Positions 44,032 through 53,310 of a stretch of DNA of 64,000 nt are shown piece after piece. A program made the translations under genes and the position numbers. Numbering within the stretch: position 1 is the stretch's first letter; every line of letters starts with the position of its first letter. The stretch comes from Candidatus Pollutiaquabacter sp. Its GTDB lineage: Bacteria > Bacteroidota > Bacteroidia > AKYH767-A > 2013-40CM-41-45. Under the pieces are notes generated by a model. It was given only the letters and a program-made list of their open reading frames with translations, made no database searches and was not told where the DNA came from. The stretch is from assembly GCA_947465495.1 (NCBI GenBank), contig CANIAS010000001.1:62001-126000 (forward strand), read 5' to 3'.

Positions 44032-45708
44032 TTAGCGAACGGGAAATACGCGCAGTGGTCCGGAAATAAAAATCGGGCGCTCGCCGTTCCACAAGGTGTC
44101 ATTATCGTCCCAAACGAGCAAATAGTTAATGTCCATTTCTTGCAATTGCTGTTTCTCGGAAACGCCAGCCGACTCCATCTGACCAAAATACTGCACCTCA
44201 TTTTCAAAAGCTACTTGTAAAGACGATGAATAACGATGCCGAAATTTAGATTCAGAATTTCGTGAGGCTACCGAACGGCTGAGTAGATTTTTTTCATGCA
44301 ACTGTTTTGCTGCATCGTATACCAACCTGTCATCTTGATAGGTTGTGTCGAGTGTCCTAAAGGGATGCATCAATGCGGCTGATAACTCACGGACTCCCAT
44401 GTCTCGATCTTCTGCGAACAACAACTCCTTGATAGGTCGTTTCACAGCAACAACAACGGTTATTAAAAGACCTAAAAACACCAGCGACTGAATACTATTT
44501 TTACCAATAAATGCGCGCAGTATAACACCTATCAAAAGTAGCATCATCCATGTGCAGATCCAGGTATAACGTGTGTGAAATAAGATCAAGGAATAGCCGC
44601 CGTAGAAGAGCACTAGAAACAACATCGGGTAAAAAAATGAAGGGTCTCTGATGTCCATTTTAGCCCGTTGAAAAAACAATCCTACTAAAAGTACAAGGAG
44701 AAACACCCATCCTAGTTGTCGCCTGAAATCGAAATACCAAATCGATTGCAGGTTACGCTCGATTACACCGAGCAGATGAAGGGCATCCGAATTATTTTCA
44801 AGTGGATGCAACGGCGTCAGGTGCACTGCTTCCATGGGTTCTTCCCACGCTGAAATCGCAGTAGAGGAAACAGGTTTTGTCAACCCTCCTGTAAGAACTG
44901 GCAGACGCATGATTTGCCCTGGCAATGGGGCTACTTCCCTGGTGTTGTTAAATCGTGCTGCTTCGCTAACAGTAAAGTGATGGTAATGGTAGCTAATGAT
45001 CGTACTCCATCCTCCACAAATGAATAAGAAAACGAGTAGCGTCTTTGCTGCTTTTGTCCATACGATTTGATAGCCCACCTTACGATGATGCCACAATGAA
45101 GCGAGGAATAAAATTAAAAACATCGGCAAACCGAATGCTTTAGACAAATATAGTAAGCCTCCAAGCAAACCGAACTTAACTGCAAAACGATCGGTGCGAG
45201 TCCACAAGGGACCAGCAATCATTTTCTCCAGCAAAGACATGGTCAATGTAAAGAATAGCAAATCGGAAGTAGCCGTTAGGAATGCATATGACAGCAGAAA
45301 TGGAATGGCCACTACTTTAAGCAGCACTAACATTGGATGAGCAGGAATGGTTCGATCAATAATTCGTTGCCAACGATTCAATGCTAAATAGGCCAAAAAA
45401 ACCTGTAGTAACTTGAATGCAACAATGGAACCCAATCCTGCGAGCAACATGGGGGCCATCAACCAAGGAAGCAACGGACTCCAATAACCGTTTACCGCGG
45501 CAGCCCACTGTCCTGACCCATATAGCCTTGCCAATTGAAAGTACTGGAAAGCATCCGGATTATTAATATAACAGTAAAGCTGTGGCCAAATCACCGCTGC
45601 AACAGCAAGGAAGACAAATCCGATGATACGGTTGGCAGAAGTTCGCACAGAAATGACAGATAGCGGTGATTGAATGCAAATTAACACGATTTCTTTCATT
45701 CCTGACAT
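44032..45708 (-). CDS. Polytopic membrane protein, probably GT39-like glycosyltransferase
   Basis: 558 residues from the ATG at 45708 (45699 is an alternative; the frame's GTG at 45738 lies in the divergent promoter). About ten membrane helices in the first 420 residues, then a soluble periplasmic tail. An early loop with NNPDAFQYFQLARLYGSGQW resembles the acidic-residue loop of GT-C/ArnT-like dolichyl-phosphate-mannose transferases, and the helix pattern fits that superfamily. The acceptor is unknown. Divergent from an aldehyde dehydrogenase gene with about 50 bp between starts. Confidence 0.7.
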   Translation of the reverse strand: MSGMKEIVLICIQSPLSVISVRTSANRIIGFVFLAVAAVIWPQLYCYINNPDAFQYFQLARLYGSGQWAAAVNGYWSPLLPWLMAPMLLAGLGSIVAFKLLQVFLAYLALNRWQRIIDRTIPAHPMLVLLKVVAIPFLLSYAFLTATSDLLFFTLTMSLLEKMIAGPLWTRTDRFAVKFGLLGGLLYLSKAFGLPMFLILFLASLWHHRKVGYQIVWTKAAKTLLVFLFICGGWSTIISYHYHHFTVSEAARFNNTREVAPLPGQIMRLPVLTGGLTKPVSSTAISAWEEPMEAVHLTPLHPLENNSDALHLLGVIERNLQSIWYFDFRRQLGWVFLLVLLVGLFFQRAKMDIRDPSFFYPMLFLVLFYGGYSLILFHTRYTWICTWMMLLLIGVILRAFIGKNSIQSLVFLGLLITVVVAVKRPIKELLFAEDRDMGVRELSAALMHPFRTLDTTYQDDRLVYDAAKQLHEKNLLSRSVASRNSESKFRHRYSSSLQVAFENEVQYFGQMESAGVSEKQQLQEMDINYLLVWDDNDTLWNGERPIFISGPLRVFPVR

Positions 45709-45722
45709 GCGGTAGATTTCCG

Positions 45723-45730
45723 TAACTTTG
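45723..45730 (+). promoter_or_regulatory. Predicted -7 box of the aldehyde dehydrogenase gene
   Basis: TAACTTTG, exact match, 27 bp before the ATG at 45758. The in-frame TTG at 45728 lies inside this box, so 45758 is the start. Confidence 0.5.
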
Positions 45731-45757
45731 CAACTCACTTATTTAGTCTCCATCATC

Positions 45758-47317
45758 ATGAAAAGCGAAACGCTCGTTAACAACGAATTTGGCATTGCAG
45801 AGGCGCTAAAAGCGCTAGGCATTAACGATCAGAATCCCGGAACCGGAACTGGCACACAATGGGTTCATTCTAACGGTCCTGTTCTTGAATCTTATTCTCC
45901 GGTAGACGGACAGCGCATCGCTGCAGTCCATCAATCAACAGAAGCGGATTACGAAGCCACCATGCAACGATCTGCGGAAGCATTCAAAGTATGGCGCAAT
46001 ATGCCCGCTCCTAAGCGCGGTGAAATTGTCCGTCAGGTAGGTGAAGAACTCCGTAAATACAAAGAACCACTCGGAAAGCTTGTCTCCTATGAAATGGGGA
46101 AAAGCCTTCAAGAGGGACTGGGAGAAGTACAAGAGATGATTGACATCTGCGATTTCGCTGTTGGCTTATCACGTCAATTGTATGGCCTCACCATGCACAG
46201 CGAACGTCCCAAACACCGCATGTACGAACAGTGGCATCCGCTGGGTATTGTTGGCATCATCTCAGCGTTCAACTTCCCGGTAGCTGTTTGGAGTTGGAAT
46301 GCAGCCATTGCCTGGGTATGTGGCGACGTTTGCGTATGGAAACCTAGCTCTAAAGTTCCACTCTGCGCCATAGCTTGCCAGAACATCATCAGCAAAGTTT
46401 TTCGTGACAACCAAGTTCCGGAAGGCGTTAGTTGTGTTTTGATTGGTAATCATGTCGGCGATCGGATGAACAATGACTCACGTGTTCCAATGATCTCTTT
46501 CACTGGGTCTACTCGCATCGGTCGTCGTGTTGCCGGGAGTGTCGCCCAACGATTCGGTCGTACCATCCTTGAATTAGGAGGCAACAACGCCATCATCGTA
46601 TCAGAGCATGCTGACTTAAATATGGTGTTGGTCGGTACAGTATTCGGTGCGGTTGGTACTGCCGGACAACGTTGCACAACTACTCGCCGATTGATTGTTC
46701 ACGAAAGTGTGTACGATAAAACACTGAATGTCCTAAAGAATGCTTATGGACAATTGAGCATCGGCAATCCACTCAATCCCGCGAATCACGTCGGACCACT
46801 GATAGACAAAGGTGCCGTACAGCAATACCTCGATGCCATTGAGCACGCTAAAAAAGAAGGCGGCAAAATGGTTGTGGAAGGTGGTGTATTGGAAGGTGAA
46901 GGTTACGAAAGTGGCTGTTATGTAAAACCTTGCATCGTGGAAGCAATGAACTCCTACCAAATCGTTCAGGAAGAAACATTCGCTCCAATCCTGTACGTTA
47001 TGAAGTACAAGACAATTGACGAAGCAATCTCCCTGCAGAACGATGTTCCACAAGGATTATCATCTGCCATCTTCACGAACAACATGCGTGAAATGGAGCA
47101 ATTCCTTTCTCAAGAAGGAAGCGACTGCGGCATTGCAAACGTGAACATCGGCACAAGTGGCGCTGAGATTGGCGGAGCATTTGGTGGTGAGAAAGAAACC
47201 GGTGGCGGACGCGAGTCTGGTTCTGATTCCTGGAAAGCTTATATGCGCCGTCAGACAAATACGATCAACTACTCCAGCACACTTCCATTGGCGCAGGGAA
47301 TTAAATTCGACCTTTGA
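45758..47317 (+). CDS. ALDH7-type aldehyde dehydrogenase (aminoadipate-semialdehyde dehydrogenase)
   Basis: 519 residues. NAD-binding FTGSTRIGRRVA, the general base in LELGGNNAIIV and the catalytic Cys in GTAGQRCTTTRR are present. The C-terminal block GGGRESGSDSWKAYMRRQTNTINYS is the signature of the ALDH7/antiquitin group, which oxidises alpha-aminoadipic semialdehyde in lysine breakdown. No other lysine-degradation gene is close. It is monocistronic with a clean terminator. Confidence 0.92.
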   Translation: MKSETLVNNEFGIAEALKALGINDQNPGTGTGTQWVHSNGPVLESYSPVDGQRIAAVHQSTEADYEATMQRSAEAFKVWRNMPAPKRGEIVRQVGEELRKYKEPLGKLVSYEMGKSLQEGLGEVQEMIDICDFAVGLSRQLYGLTMHSERPKHRMYEQWHPLGIVGIISAFNFPVAVWSWNAAIAWVCGDVCVWKPSSKVPLCAIACQNIISKVFRDNQVPEGVSCVLIGNHVGDRMNNDSRVPMISFTGSTRIGRRVAGSVAQRFGRTILELGGNNAIIVSEHADLNMVLVGTVFGAVGTAGQRCTTTRRLIVHESVYDKTLNVLKNAYGQLSIGNPLNPANHVGPLIDKGAVQQYLDAIEHAKKEGGKMVVEGGVLEGEGYESGCYVKPCIVEAMNSYQIVQEETFAPILYVMKYKTIDEAISLQNDVPQGLSSAIFTNNMREMEQFLSQEGSDCGIANVNIGTSGAEIGGAFGGEKETGGGRESGSDSWKAYMRRQTNTINYSSTLPLAQGIKFDL

Positions 47318-47337
47318 TCCACTAACTTTTCTATTAC

Positions 47338-47362
47338 AAAGCAACCTTCGGGTTGCTTTTTT
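47338..47362 (+). terminator. Intrinsic terminator of the aldehyde dehydrogenase gene
   Basis: Stem AAAGCAACC / GGTTGCTTT around a stable TTCG tetraloop, followed by a run of six T (47357-47362). Confidence 0.92.
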
Positions 47363-47373
47363 AATGCACTTCC

Positions 47374-48579
47374 ATGAACTACAAATTGATCCTCCTGCTG
47401 CTGACTTTGAACCTGAGCGCATGGGCACAAAACACCCTTGAAGACGGAATCTGGCATGCAGACCTTCAGCTAAACGATAGCACTAACCTCTCGTTTATCT
47501 TAAAGACCTCTGCAGGAACCATGGTTATTGAAAACGCCGATGAGCGAATCGAGTTGACAGATATCCGATACGAAGACGATTCCGTGTGGGCTCGCTTTCC
47601 GTATTACGATTCTGAGCTTCGGTTCACCAACCTTGGTCCGTTATTGAACGGAGAATTTGTAAATCACGGTAAGACCTCCAACAATGTTCTCTACTTCCGT
47701 GCTTTGAAAGACATGCCCTATCGCTTTACACTTCAACCCTTGCCTGCTTCCGGAAATCTTTCAGGTCGATGGCAATTGATTTTTGATGGTGAAGAGGGCG
47801 TCAACAAATCGAACGTAGCCATTTTTAATCAAAGGGGAAACCGTGTTACGGGTACCGTGTTAACAGCTACAGGCGATCATCGCTTCCTCGATGGAGAACT
47901 TAACGGGAACAAGCTGAAGCTATCCACCTTCAACGGTGCTTTCGTAATGCTCTACGATGGAATTCTTAACAACGATGGCACATTGACTGGGCATTTCTAT
48001 TCCGGGAAGACGGGATACGACACCTGGACGGCTTTTCGAAATGACAGCGCTTCCTTGCCAGATCCATCCTCTTTGTCATTCATTAAACCTTCGGCCGGGA
48101 AATTTAATTTTTCCTTTCCGGATATCAATGGTAAGCGATGGACAATGGATGACGCTTCTTTCAGAAATAAGGTGTCTGTAGTTCAGATCATGGGAACGTG
48201 GTGTCCGAATTGTCTGGACGAATCCGTTTTTCTAAACAATTATTTCCTAAAAAATCACACCAGTGGTGTGGAGATGATTGCCATTGATTATGAAAGAACT
48301 ACCGACTCCGTTAAAGTTTGGAATAACATTAAACGTATTCGTGAACGACTTGGCATTACGTATCCCATCGTTTTCGGCGGCATCTCTAACCGTGATTCCG
48401 CGTCAGCGACATTGCCGATGATTGATAAAATTTTTGCGTACCCAACCACCATTTTCGTAGATAAAAAAGGAGTCGTGCGGAAAATTCACACAGGCTTCAG
48501 CGGTCCCGCAGCACCCGAAGAATTCGAACACTACCAGCAGGAGTTCGATGTATTTGTCCGTAATCTATTAGCGGAATAA
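47374..48579 (+). CDS. Secreted TlpA-like thioredoxin-fold protein
   Basis: 401 residues. Signal peptide ending AWAQ. Residues about 20-240 form an all-beta domain with repeating ...GNRVTGTVLTATGDHRF... strands as in DUF4369-like N-terminal regions. From about 250 a thioredoxin domain follows with the redox motif CPNC (WCPNC, near residue 275) and the cis-Pro region FAYPTTIFVDKKGVVRKIHTGF. Both cysteines are present, so it can act as a disulfide reductase or oxidase in the periplasm. No membrane anchor or lipobox seen. Confidence 0.88.
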   Translation: MNYKLILLLLTLNLSAWAQNTLEDGIWHADLQLNDSTNLSFILKTSAGTMVIENADERIELTDIRYEDDSVWARFPYYDSELRFTNLGPLLNGEFVNHGKTSNNVLYFRALKDMPYRFTLQPLPASGNLSGRWQLIFDGEEGVNKSNVAIFNQRGNRVTGTVLTATGDHRFLDGELNGNKLKLSTFNGAFVMLYDGILNNDGTLTGHFYSGKTGYDTWTAFRNDSASLPDPSSLSFIKPSAGKFNFSFPDINGKRWTMDDASFRNKVSVVQIMGTWCPNCLDESVFLNNYFLKNHTSGVEMIAIDYERTTDSVKVWNNIKRIRERLGITYPIVFGGISNRDSASATLPMIDKIFAYPTTIFVDKKGVVRKIHTGFSGPAAPEEFEHYQQEFDVFVRNLLAE

Positions 48580-48764
48580 GCTTGGGATCAATTTCTACCA
48601 GATCGACGCTATTTATTGAATCAATACGAACACCCTGAATATATTGTGATATTCCTATATTTACTTGTACTTATCCAATCTATATTCAGCTGGAATTCAT
48701 TAAAAATGAATGATTTCGTACGTTTAGCTAGGATAACCTAACCATTATTTTCAACCAACTATTC

Positions 48765-50843
48765 ATGAGAAAAATTCTACTTAGTGTGCTCTTGTTTCTG
48801 GGCAGCTGGTCAGTATCAAATGCACAATGCACAACTACCAACGCTACTAGTTGTCAGTGTAAAGACGCCAATCAAACCGATTGCGACTTATTGCCAGATA
48901 TTGAAATTGGACACCCCCCATTTTATCAATACGATGCAACGTATGGTATCATCGAATATTCTCAGACGGGCAACGGTGTTGACGATGGTCGATTGAAAAT
49001 TTCAGTTTCTACTCCGAATACGGGACATGGTCCATTGGAATTGCGCACGACCAATATTTTCGTATGCGGTACCGATACGTTTGTAGGATCTGCACCTGCT
49101 ATCTGTCCGGATGGCATATCGTATCCACGCATCTTAATCAACCAGCGCATTTACCATAAAAATGGTACGACCATGTCCTACTACGATCGCGCTGCGGGAA
49201 CGATGACTTATCACCCTACACACGGGCACATGCACGTGGACAACTGGGGAACGTACACCTTGCGCACACGTGATTCATTGGATCCTAATCCACTCAACTG
49301 GCCAATCATTGGAAGTGGAACTAAACTCGCATTCTGTGTAATGGACTATGGCACTTGCGATGGTACCAACTACACCGATCATTGTCTTGACACCTTAGGA
49401 AATCCAATGAACAGCAGCAGCATGTTCCCGAATTATGGTCTTGGTGGTGGTCAGTACAATTGCTCTCCGTCTGTTCAGGGAATTAGCTCCGGTTATCTGG
49501 ACATCTATTGGACGTCTTTGGATGGTATGTGGATTGACATCCCTCAAGGCATTTGTAACGGTGAATACTGGATTGTAACCGAAGCTGATCCTAACCACAA
49601 TTTCCTGGAAGAGCACGATGACAACAATATGTATGCCGCACCTGTGACCATTCAGCGTCAAGAGCCTAACCCGGCTACTACACCCGTCAACATTTCAATT
49701 GCTGATTCCAAGTTCAATCTTTGTCAAGGTGAAAGCACGACTTTGACTGCAGGCAGTACTTTGGCTGGCGTGAGTTATCAGTGGGTAACAGGTGATACAA
49801 CAGCATCCATCGCGGTTACACAACCAGGCACCTACACCGTCAACATCACCAATTCATGCGGCAGTGGCACCAGTTTACCAGTTAACATCTCTGTATTTGC
49901 GCCACCGGCTGACCCAATTGCACAAGACGACACCATTCAAACTCCAGGATCTGCCGTGCTGACAGCTACTGGAAACGGAAACTTGAAATGGTGGGATGCT
50001 GCTTCTGGCGGAACACAAGTAGGCACTGGTAACACCTTCACTACTCCATTCATCAACACGACAACTACCTACTACGTGGAGGATGAAATTGTTCATCCTG
50101 GACAGCAATTCAACCTGGGACCAGCTACCAATACCACCCTTGGAGCTGGAGCTTCATCCACCAGTACTCAATCACTAATTTTTGACTGCTACAACCCATT
50201 CATATTACATGCAGTAACCGTTTACGCAACCACTGCAGGAACTCGGACCATCTTATTGCAAGATGCAAACGGAATTAACTTACAGCAAGCTACTGTGACT
50301 GTTGCAGTCGGTGCGAATACCGTTGTACTCGATTTCCTCGTTACACCAGGAAGCGGATATCAACTTACGCGTACCGGTGGAGAATTGTATCGTAACAATG
50401 CAATTACCGGGTCAGGCTATCCATTCACCATCCAGAATTTCTGTTCCATCACGGGATCTACTGCCGGTGCCGCCTATTATTACTTCTTCTACGACTGGGA
50501 TATTCGCTTACCAGACAATGCTTGTTCAAGCGCACGTATTCCGGTTAATGCAGTTATTGAGTCTCCGAATAACTTCGCGGAAATTTCCGAAATCCGTTCA
50601 CTCAAGGTTTATCCAAATCCGACTGCTGAACAGTTGACTGTTTCGTTTGAAATCAATCGAACCAATCAAATCGAAATCGAATTGATTGATGCAATCGGAA
50701 ACCTGGTCGCCAGTCGTTCATTGGCTGCTGGAAAAAATTCCTACGAAGAAAAGTTTGATGTAAGCGGCCTTGCAAAAGGAATCTACAGTGTACACATCTT
50801 ATCCGACAACAAAAACTACTATCATAAGTTAGTGGTTCAATAA
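48765..50843 (+). CDS. Secreted lysyl-oxidase-like protein with Ig-like module and T9SS sorting domain
   Basis: 692 residues. Signal peptide ending SNAQ, then a lysyl-oxidase-type domain (about 40-300) with the copper motif HGHMH: His153, His155 and His157, plus His150. Extracellular repeat-type modules follow: PKD-like (VSYQWVTGDTTASIAV), an Ig-like module with WWDAASGGTQ that carries a nested 130-residue insert ending YYYFFYDWDIRLP, and a type A sorting domain (VYPNPTAEQL ... HKLVVQ). Lysyl oxidases oxidise lysine amines and cross-link proteins; here the target could be the cell's own surface layer or external protein. Whether a quinone cofactor forms is not visible. Confidence 0.88.
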   Translation: MRKILLSVLLFLGSWSVSNAQCTTTNATSCQCKDANQTDCDLLPDIEIGHPPFYQYDATYGIIEYSQTGNGVDDGRLKISVSTPNTGHGPLELRTTNIFVCGTDTFVGSAPAICPDGISYPRILINQRIYHKNGTTMSYYDRAAGTMTYHPTHGHMHVDNWGTYTLRTRDSLDPNPLNWPIIGSGTKLAFCVMDYGTCDGTNYTDHCLDTLGNPMNSSSMFPNYGLGGGQYNCSPSVQGISSGYLDIYWTSLDGMWIDIPQGICNGEYWIVTEADPNHNFLEEHDDNNMYAAPVTIQRQEPNPATTPVNISIADSKFNLCQGESTTLTAGSTLAGVSYQWVTGDTTASIAVTQPGTYTVNITNSCGSGTSLPVNISVFAPPADPIAQDDTIQTPGSAVLTATGNGNLKWWDAASGGTQVGTGNTFTTPFINTTTTYYVEDEIVHPGQQFNLGPATNTTLGAGASSTSTQSLIFDCYNPFILHAVTVYATTAGTRTILLQDANGINLQQATVTVAVGANTVVLDFLVTPGSGYQLTRTGGELYRNNAITGSGYPFTIQNFCSITGSTAGAAYYYFFYDWDIRLPDNACSSARIPVNAVIESPNNFAEISEIRSLKVYPNPTAEQLTVSFEINRTNQIEIELIDAIGNLVASRSLAAGKNSYEEKFDVSGLAKGIYSVHILSDNKNYYHKLVVQ

Positions 50844-50861
50844 GCAATCACATTATTCATT

Positions 50862-50897
50862 AAAAAAACGGCTCGTCAATGACGGGCCGTTTTTATT
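50862..50897. terminator. Bidirectional terminator between the lysyl-oxidase-like gene and the GH128 gene
   Basis: Stem ACGGCTCGTC / GACGGGCCGT with one G-U pair and an AAT loop, seven A before it and five T after it; serves both convergent genes. Confidence 0.9.
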
Positions 50898-50910
50898 TAA
50901 GCCTATTTAA

Positions 50911-51723
50911 TCAACGACTGTCTCGGTATGCAATTCCAGTGGCAGTCAATGCACCCGTTGTCGTAAATAGCGCTGAGGTGCCAGACTTCGAGTCGTGCCA
51001 AGCATATCTTTCAATCATCGGATTCCTGTCCATCCAGGGAATGACCGTATTTATGAATGCTGTTACTTGTGCTTGCGTATACTTGGTTGGCGATGCAGTG
51101 CTGGAGGAAGTTGTCTGAGGAGCAAACTCTGTGATCCAGATGGGTTTTCCATACTTAGCAATAATAGCAGTCATATCCTGAATGAACTTGGAACTATTGG
51201 GACCTTTATACCAATGCACACAAACAAAATCAACTTTGGGCAGCGGAGAATTGGTCATGAATTGCGTCAACCAACTTCCGGTGGTCAAAGGGTTTCCTGC
51301 CGTTGCCGGTGAACCGATGCGTGTACTTTTAGTAACCAATGTTCCCCAGTTCGAAATAGCGGACGCGACAGTTATGTTTGACTGCGAACTATTATCAGGC
51401 TCATTGAAACCAAGCAATGTACTGTAGGTGGTAAGTCTAGAAAGCGTATTCAGGGAAAAACACATCGGAACAAATTGCTTTGTCGTCACTACCGATGTGG
51501 TTGGACCCCAGCTATAATACCAATTAACACCAAGAGCATCCAACTGGCTAACGCCGAAGTTGGTCTCATTCAGACCAACACCCTTCTTCGAAGAGGTTGG
51601 AACTATCGTTGTGGTTGCATTGGGCTGTCCTTGTTTCATAACAAGGTTGCTTATGGTATCTTCCGACTTCGAGCAGGAGAACAGGATGCTGAGCATTCCG
51701 AATAAAATCACTTTATAGTTCAT
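50911..51723 (-). CDS. GH128-like glycoside hydrolase lipoprotein
   Basis: 270 residues with a lipoprotein signal (LFSC, Cys17). TIM-barrel glycosidase of the Glyco_hydro_cc/GH128 type: GVNWYYSWG, the proton-donor motif LLGFNEPD (Glu108), VHWYKG and the nucleophile motif WITEFA (Glu199). Both catalytic Glu are present. GH128 enzymes cut beta-1,3-glucans such as laminarin or fungal glucan. It is alone, with no SusC/SusD pair nearby, so a classical polysaccharide-utilisation locus is not indicated. Confidence 0.88.
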   Translation of the reverse strand: MNYKVILFGMLSILFSCSKSEDTISNLVMKQGQPNATTTIVPTSSKKGVGLNETNFGVSQLDALGVNWYYSWGPTTSVVTTKQFVPMCFSLNTLSRLTTYSTLLGFNEPDNSSQSNITVASAISNWGTLVTKSTRIGSPATAGNPLTTGSWLTQFMTNSPLPKVDFVCVHWYKGPNSSKFIQDMTAIIAKYGKPIWITEFAPQTTSSSTASPTKYTQAQVTAFINTVIPWMDRNPMIERYAWHDSKSGTSALFTTTGALTATGIAYRDSR

Positions 51724-51976
51724 GCCGTTTAAGTTTTATGCGGTCTAATTGATTGTTCGAATGTATTTTTTCAATTAGGATTGAATCTGAAATTTTAACT
51801 TGAAGAGTGGTCCTTGTAAGATTATCCCTAATTTTAACGTGCTTATTGAGTATTATGAAAGTGCTCCACCAAAGCGGGTTTCAATGGGTTAGACAGGAAA
51901 AATACTTTTTCATTAAGGAATTGGGGCGGTTTACATTTCGTCTGCTTTCTCTACCTACATAATGTTTGACAAAAGC

Positions 51977-51984
51977 TATCTTTG
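51977..51984 (+). promoter_or_regulatory. Predicted -7 box of the 52027 gene
   Basis: TATCTTTG, exact match, 42 bp before the ATG. It lies in the 303-bp gap 51724-52026, in which I see no gene, repeat or RNA structure. Confidence 0.45.
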
Positions 51985-52026
51985 GTCAACTATTCGTTTA
52001 CATTATAGGCACAGCACTCAGTCACT

Positions 52027-53295
52027 ATGATTTCATTCAAACATATTTCCAATTCATTTATGAATTCGTCAAGGCGATTATCGGTGCTGTTATTACTTTT
52101 AATCACGATCAACGCATCGGCGCAACCTACTTTTCTTCAATTTGATCGATTCAATTCACCGTTGCCCGACAATACTTGTCATGCGATAGCCATTGATTGG
52201 CAAGGGAGAAAATGGTTTGGAACTGAATACGGCATAGCAGTTTATGATGATGTTAACTGGACTGTTTACGGAACTGCTAATTCCGGACTAACCAACAACT
52301 CCATTAAACATATCACCTTTGATAGTCAGCACAGAGCTTGGATATCCACACAGAACGGAGGTGTTTGTGTATTTGATGGAAGCACCTGGACAAGCTACAC
52401 GACGTTAAATTCAGGGATCAGTTCAGACTTTGTTCGCAGCGTTACGATCGATCGTTTTGACCATGCCTGGGTGTGCACCAACAATGGACTCAACTATTTC
52501 GACGGACTCAATTGGTCGGTCTATAATATGTCTAATTCAACATTGCCTGTAGACAACATCGCCGTGATGGCAATTGAATCAGATTCCTTACGTTGGATTG
52601 GCACTGTAAATGGCGGTTTTGTCAAGATGCAGGATACCGCATTCACTACCTACAATCATTCTACGGGTAATTTCCCAGACAATACGATTACGAGTATTAT
52701 TATCGATTCCTCACATATCAAATGGACGGCGTGCCCGGCCGGTGCGCTAGTTCGGTTTTTCAACGGAGCCATCTTCGCCTACAATACTGTAAGCTCATTA
52801 ATCCCAAGTAATACGCTAACCATGTTGGCAGCCGACTCATTACAGAACTTTTACATTGGATCTTTCGACAAAGGATTGATCAAGCGTGTAGGCAACGATT
52901 ATTACAATTGGGACACTCAGAATTCCTTAATGCCGGACGATCTTATCTATGCTCTAGCCGTTGAACGAAACGGGGTGGTTTGGTGTGGAACTGCAACTCA
53001 AGGTGTCGTTCGATTTGATGAAAACAATGTTTCAGGAACAGGAGAGTTAGTTACCAACTCCCCGTTATCCATTTTTCCGAATCCAACTTCTGGATTACTG
53101 CATGTAAACGCCACTAAAACAGAAATGAAATCAATTCGGATTTCGGATACTCAAGGTCGAAGTGTAGTTTCAAAGTCATTTTCAAGCATTGCGTCTGTCA
53201 CACTTGATGTAAAAGAATTGCCTGTAGGAGTTTATTTTCTCTCAGTGCAAACGGGCGACGGGATTTATTCTAAGAAAATTATCCGAACAGAGTAG
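52027..53295 (+). CDS. T9SS-secreted propeller protein (Reg_prop-type repeats)
   Basis: 422 residues. Signal peptide (possibly from Met12) ending ASAQ. About seven repeats with the pattern W.GT..GV..FDG..WT.Y...NS.L, the two-component-regulator propeller (Reg_prop) motif, form a beta-propeller from about 40 to 340. A type A sorting domain ends the protein (IFPNPTSGLLHV ... KKIIRTE). Unlike the hybrid two-component systems with this propeller, there is no membrane helix, kinase or DNA-binding domain, so it is a free surface protein, probably a binding protein. Confidence 0.85.
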   Translation: MISFKHISNSFMNSSRRLSVLLLLLITINASAQPTFLQFDRFNSPLPDNTCHAIAIDWQGRKWFGTEYGIAVYDDVNWTVYGTANSGLTNNSIKHITFDSQHRAWISTQNGGVCVFDGSTWTSYTTLNSGISSDFVRSVTIDRFDHAWVCTNNGLNYFDGLNWSVYNMSNSTLPVDNIAVMAIESDSLRWIGTVNGGFVKMQDTAFTTYNHSTGNFPDNTITSIIIDSSHIKWTACPAGALVRFFNGAIFAYNTVSSLIPSNTLTMLAADSLQNFYIGSFDKGLIKRVGNDYYNWDTQNSLMPDDLIYALAVERNGVVWCGTATQGVVRFDENNVSGTGELVTNSPLSIFPNPTSGLLHVNATKTEMKSIRISDTQGRSVVSKSFSSIASVTLDVKELPVGVYFLSVQTGDGIYSKKIIRTE

Positions 53296-53310
53296 TTATT
53301 TTAAACTACT
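53291..53310. terminator. Small hairpin spanning two convergent stop codons
   Basis: AGTAGTT / AACTACT, 7-bp perfect stem with a 6-base AT-only loop, overlapping the stop codons of the 52027 gene and dusB. No T tract, so terminator function is uncertain. Confidence 0.3.

Noticed and set aside
50911-51723. Polysaccharide-utilisation locus around the GH128 gene
   Set aside because: No SusC/SusD pair, no further glycosidases and no matching regulator nearby.
52027-53295. Hybrid two-component regulator suggested by the Reg_prop repeats
   Set aside because: No membrane helix, kinase, receiver or DNA-binding domain; it ends in a T9SS sorting domain.
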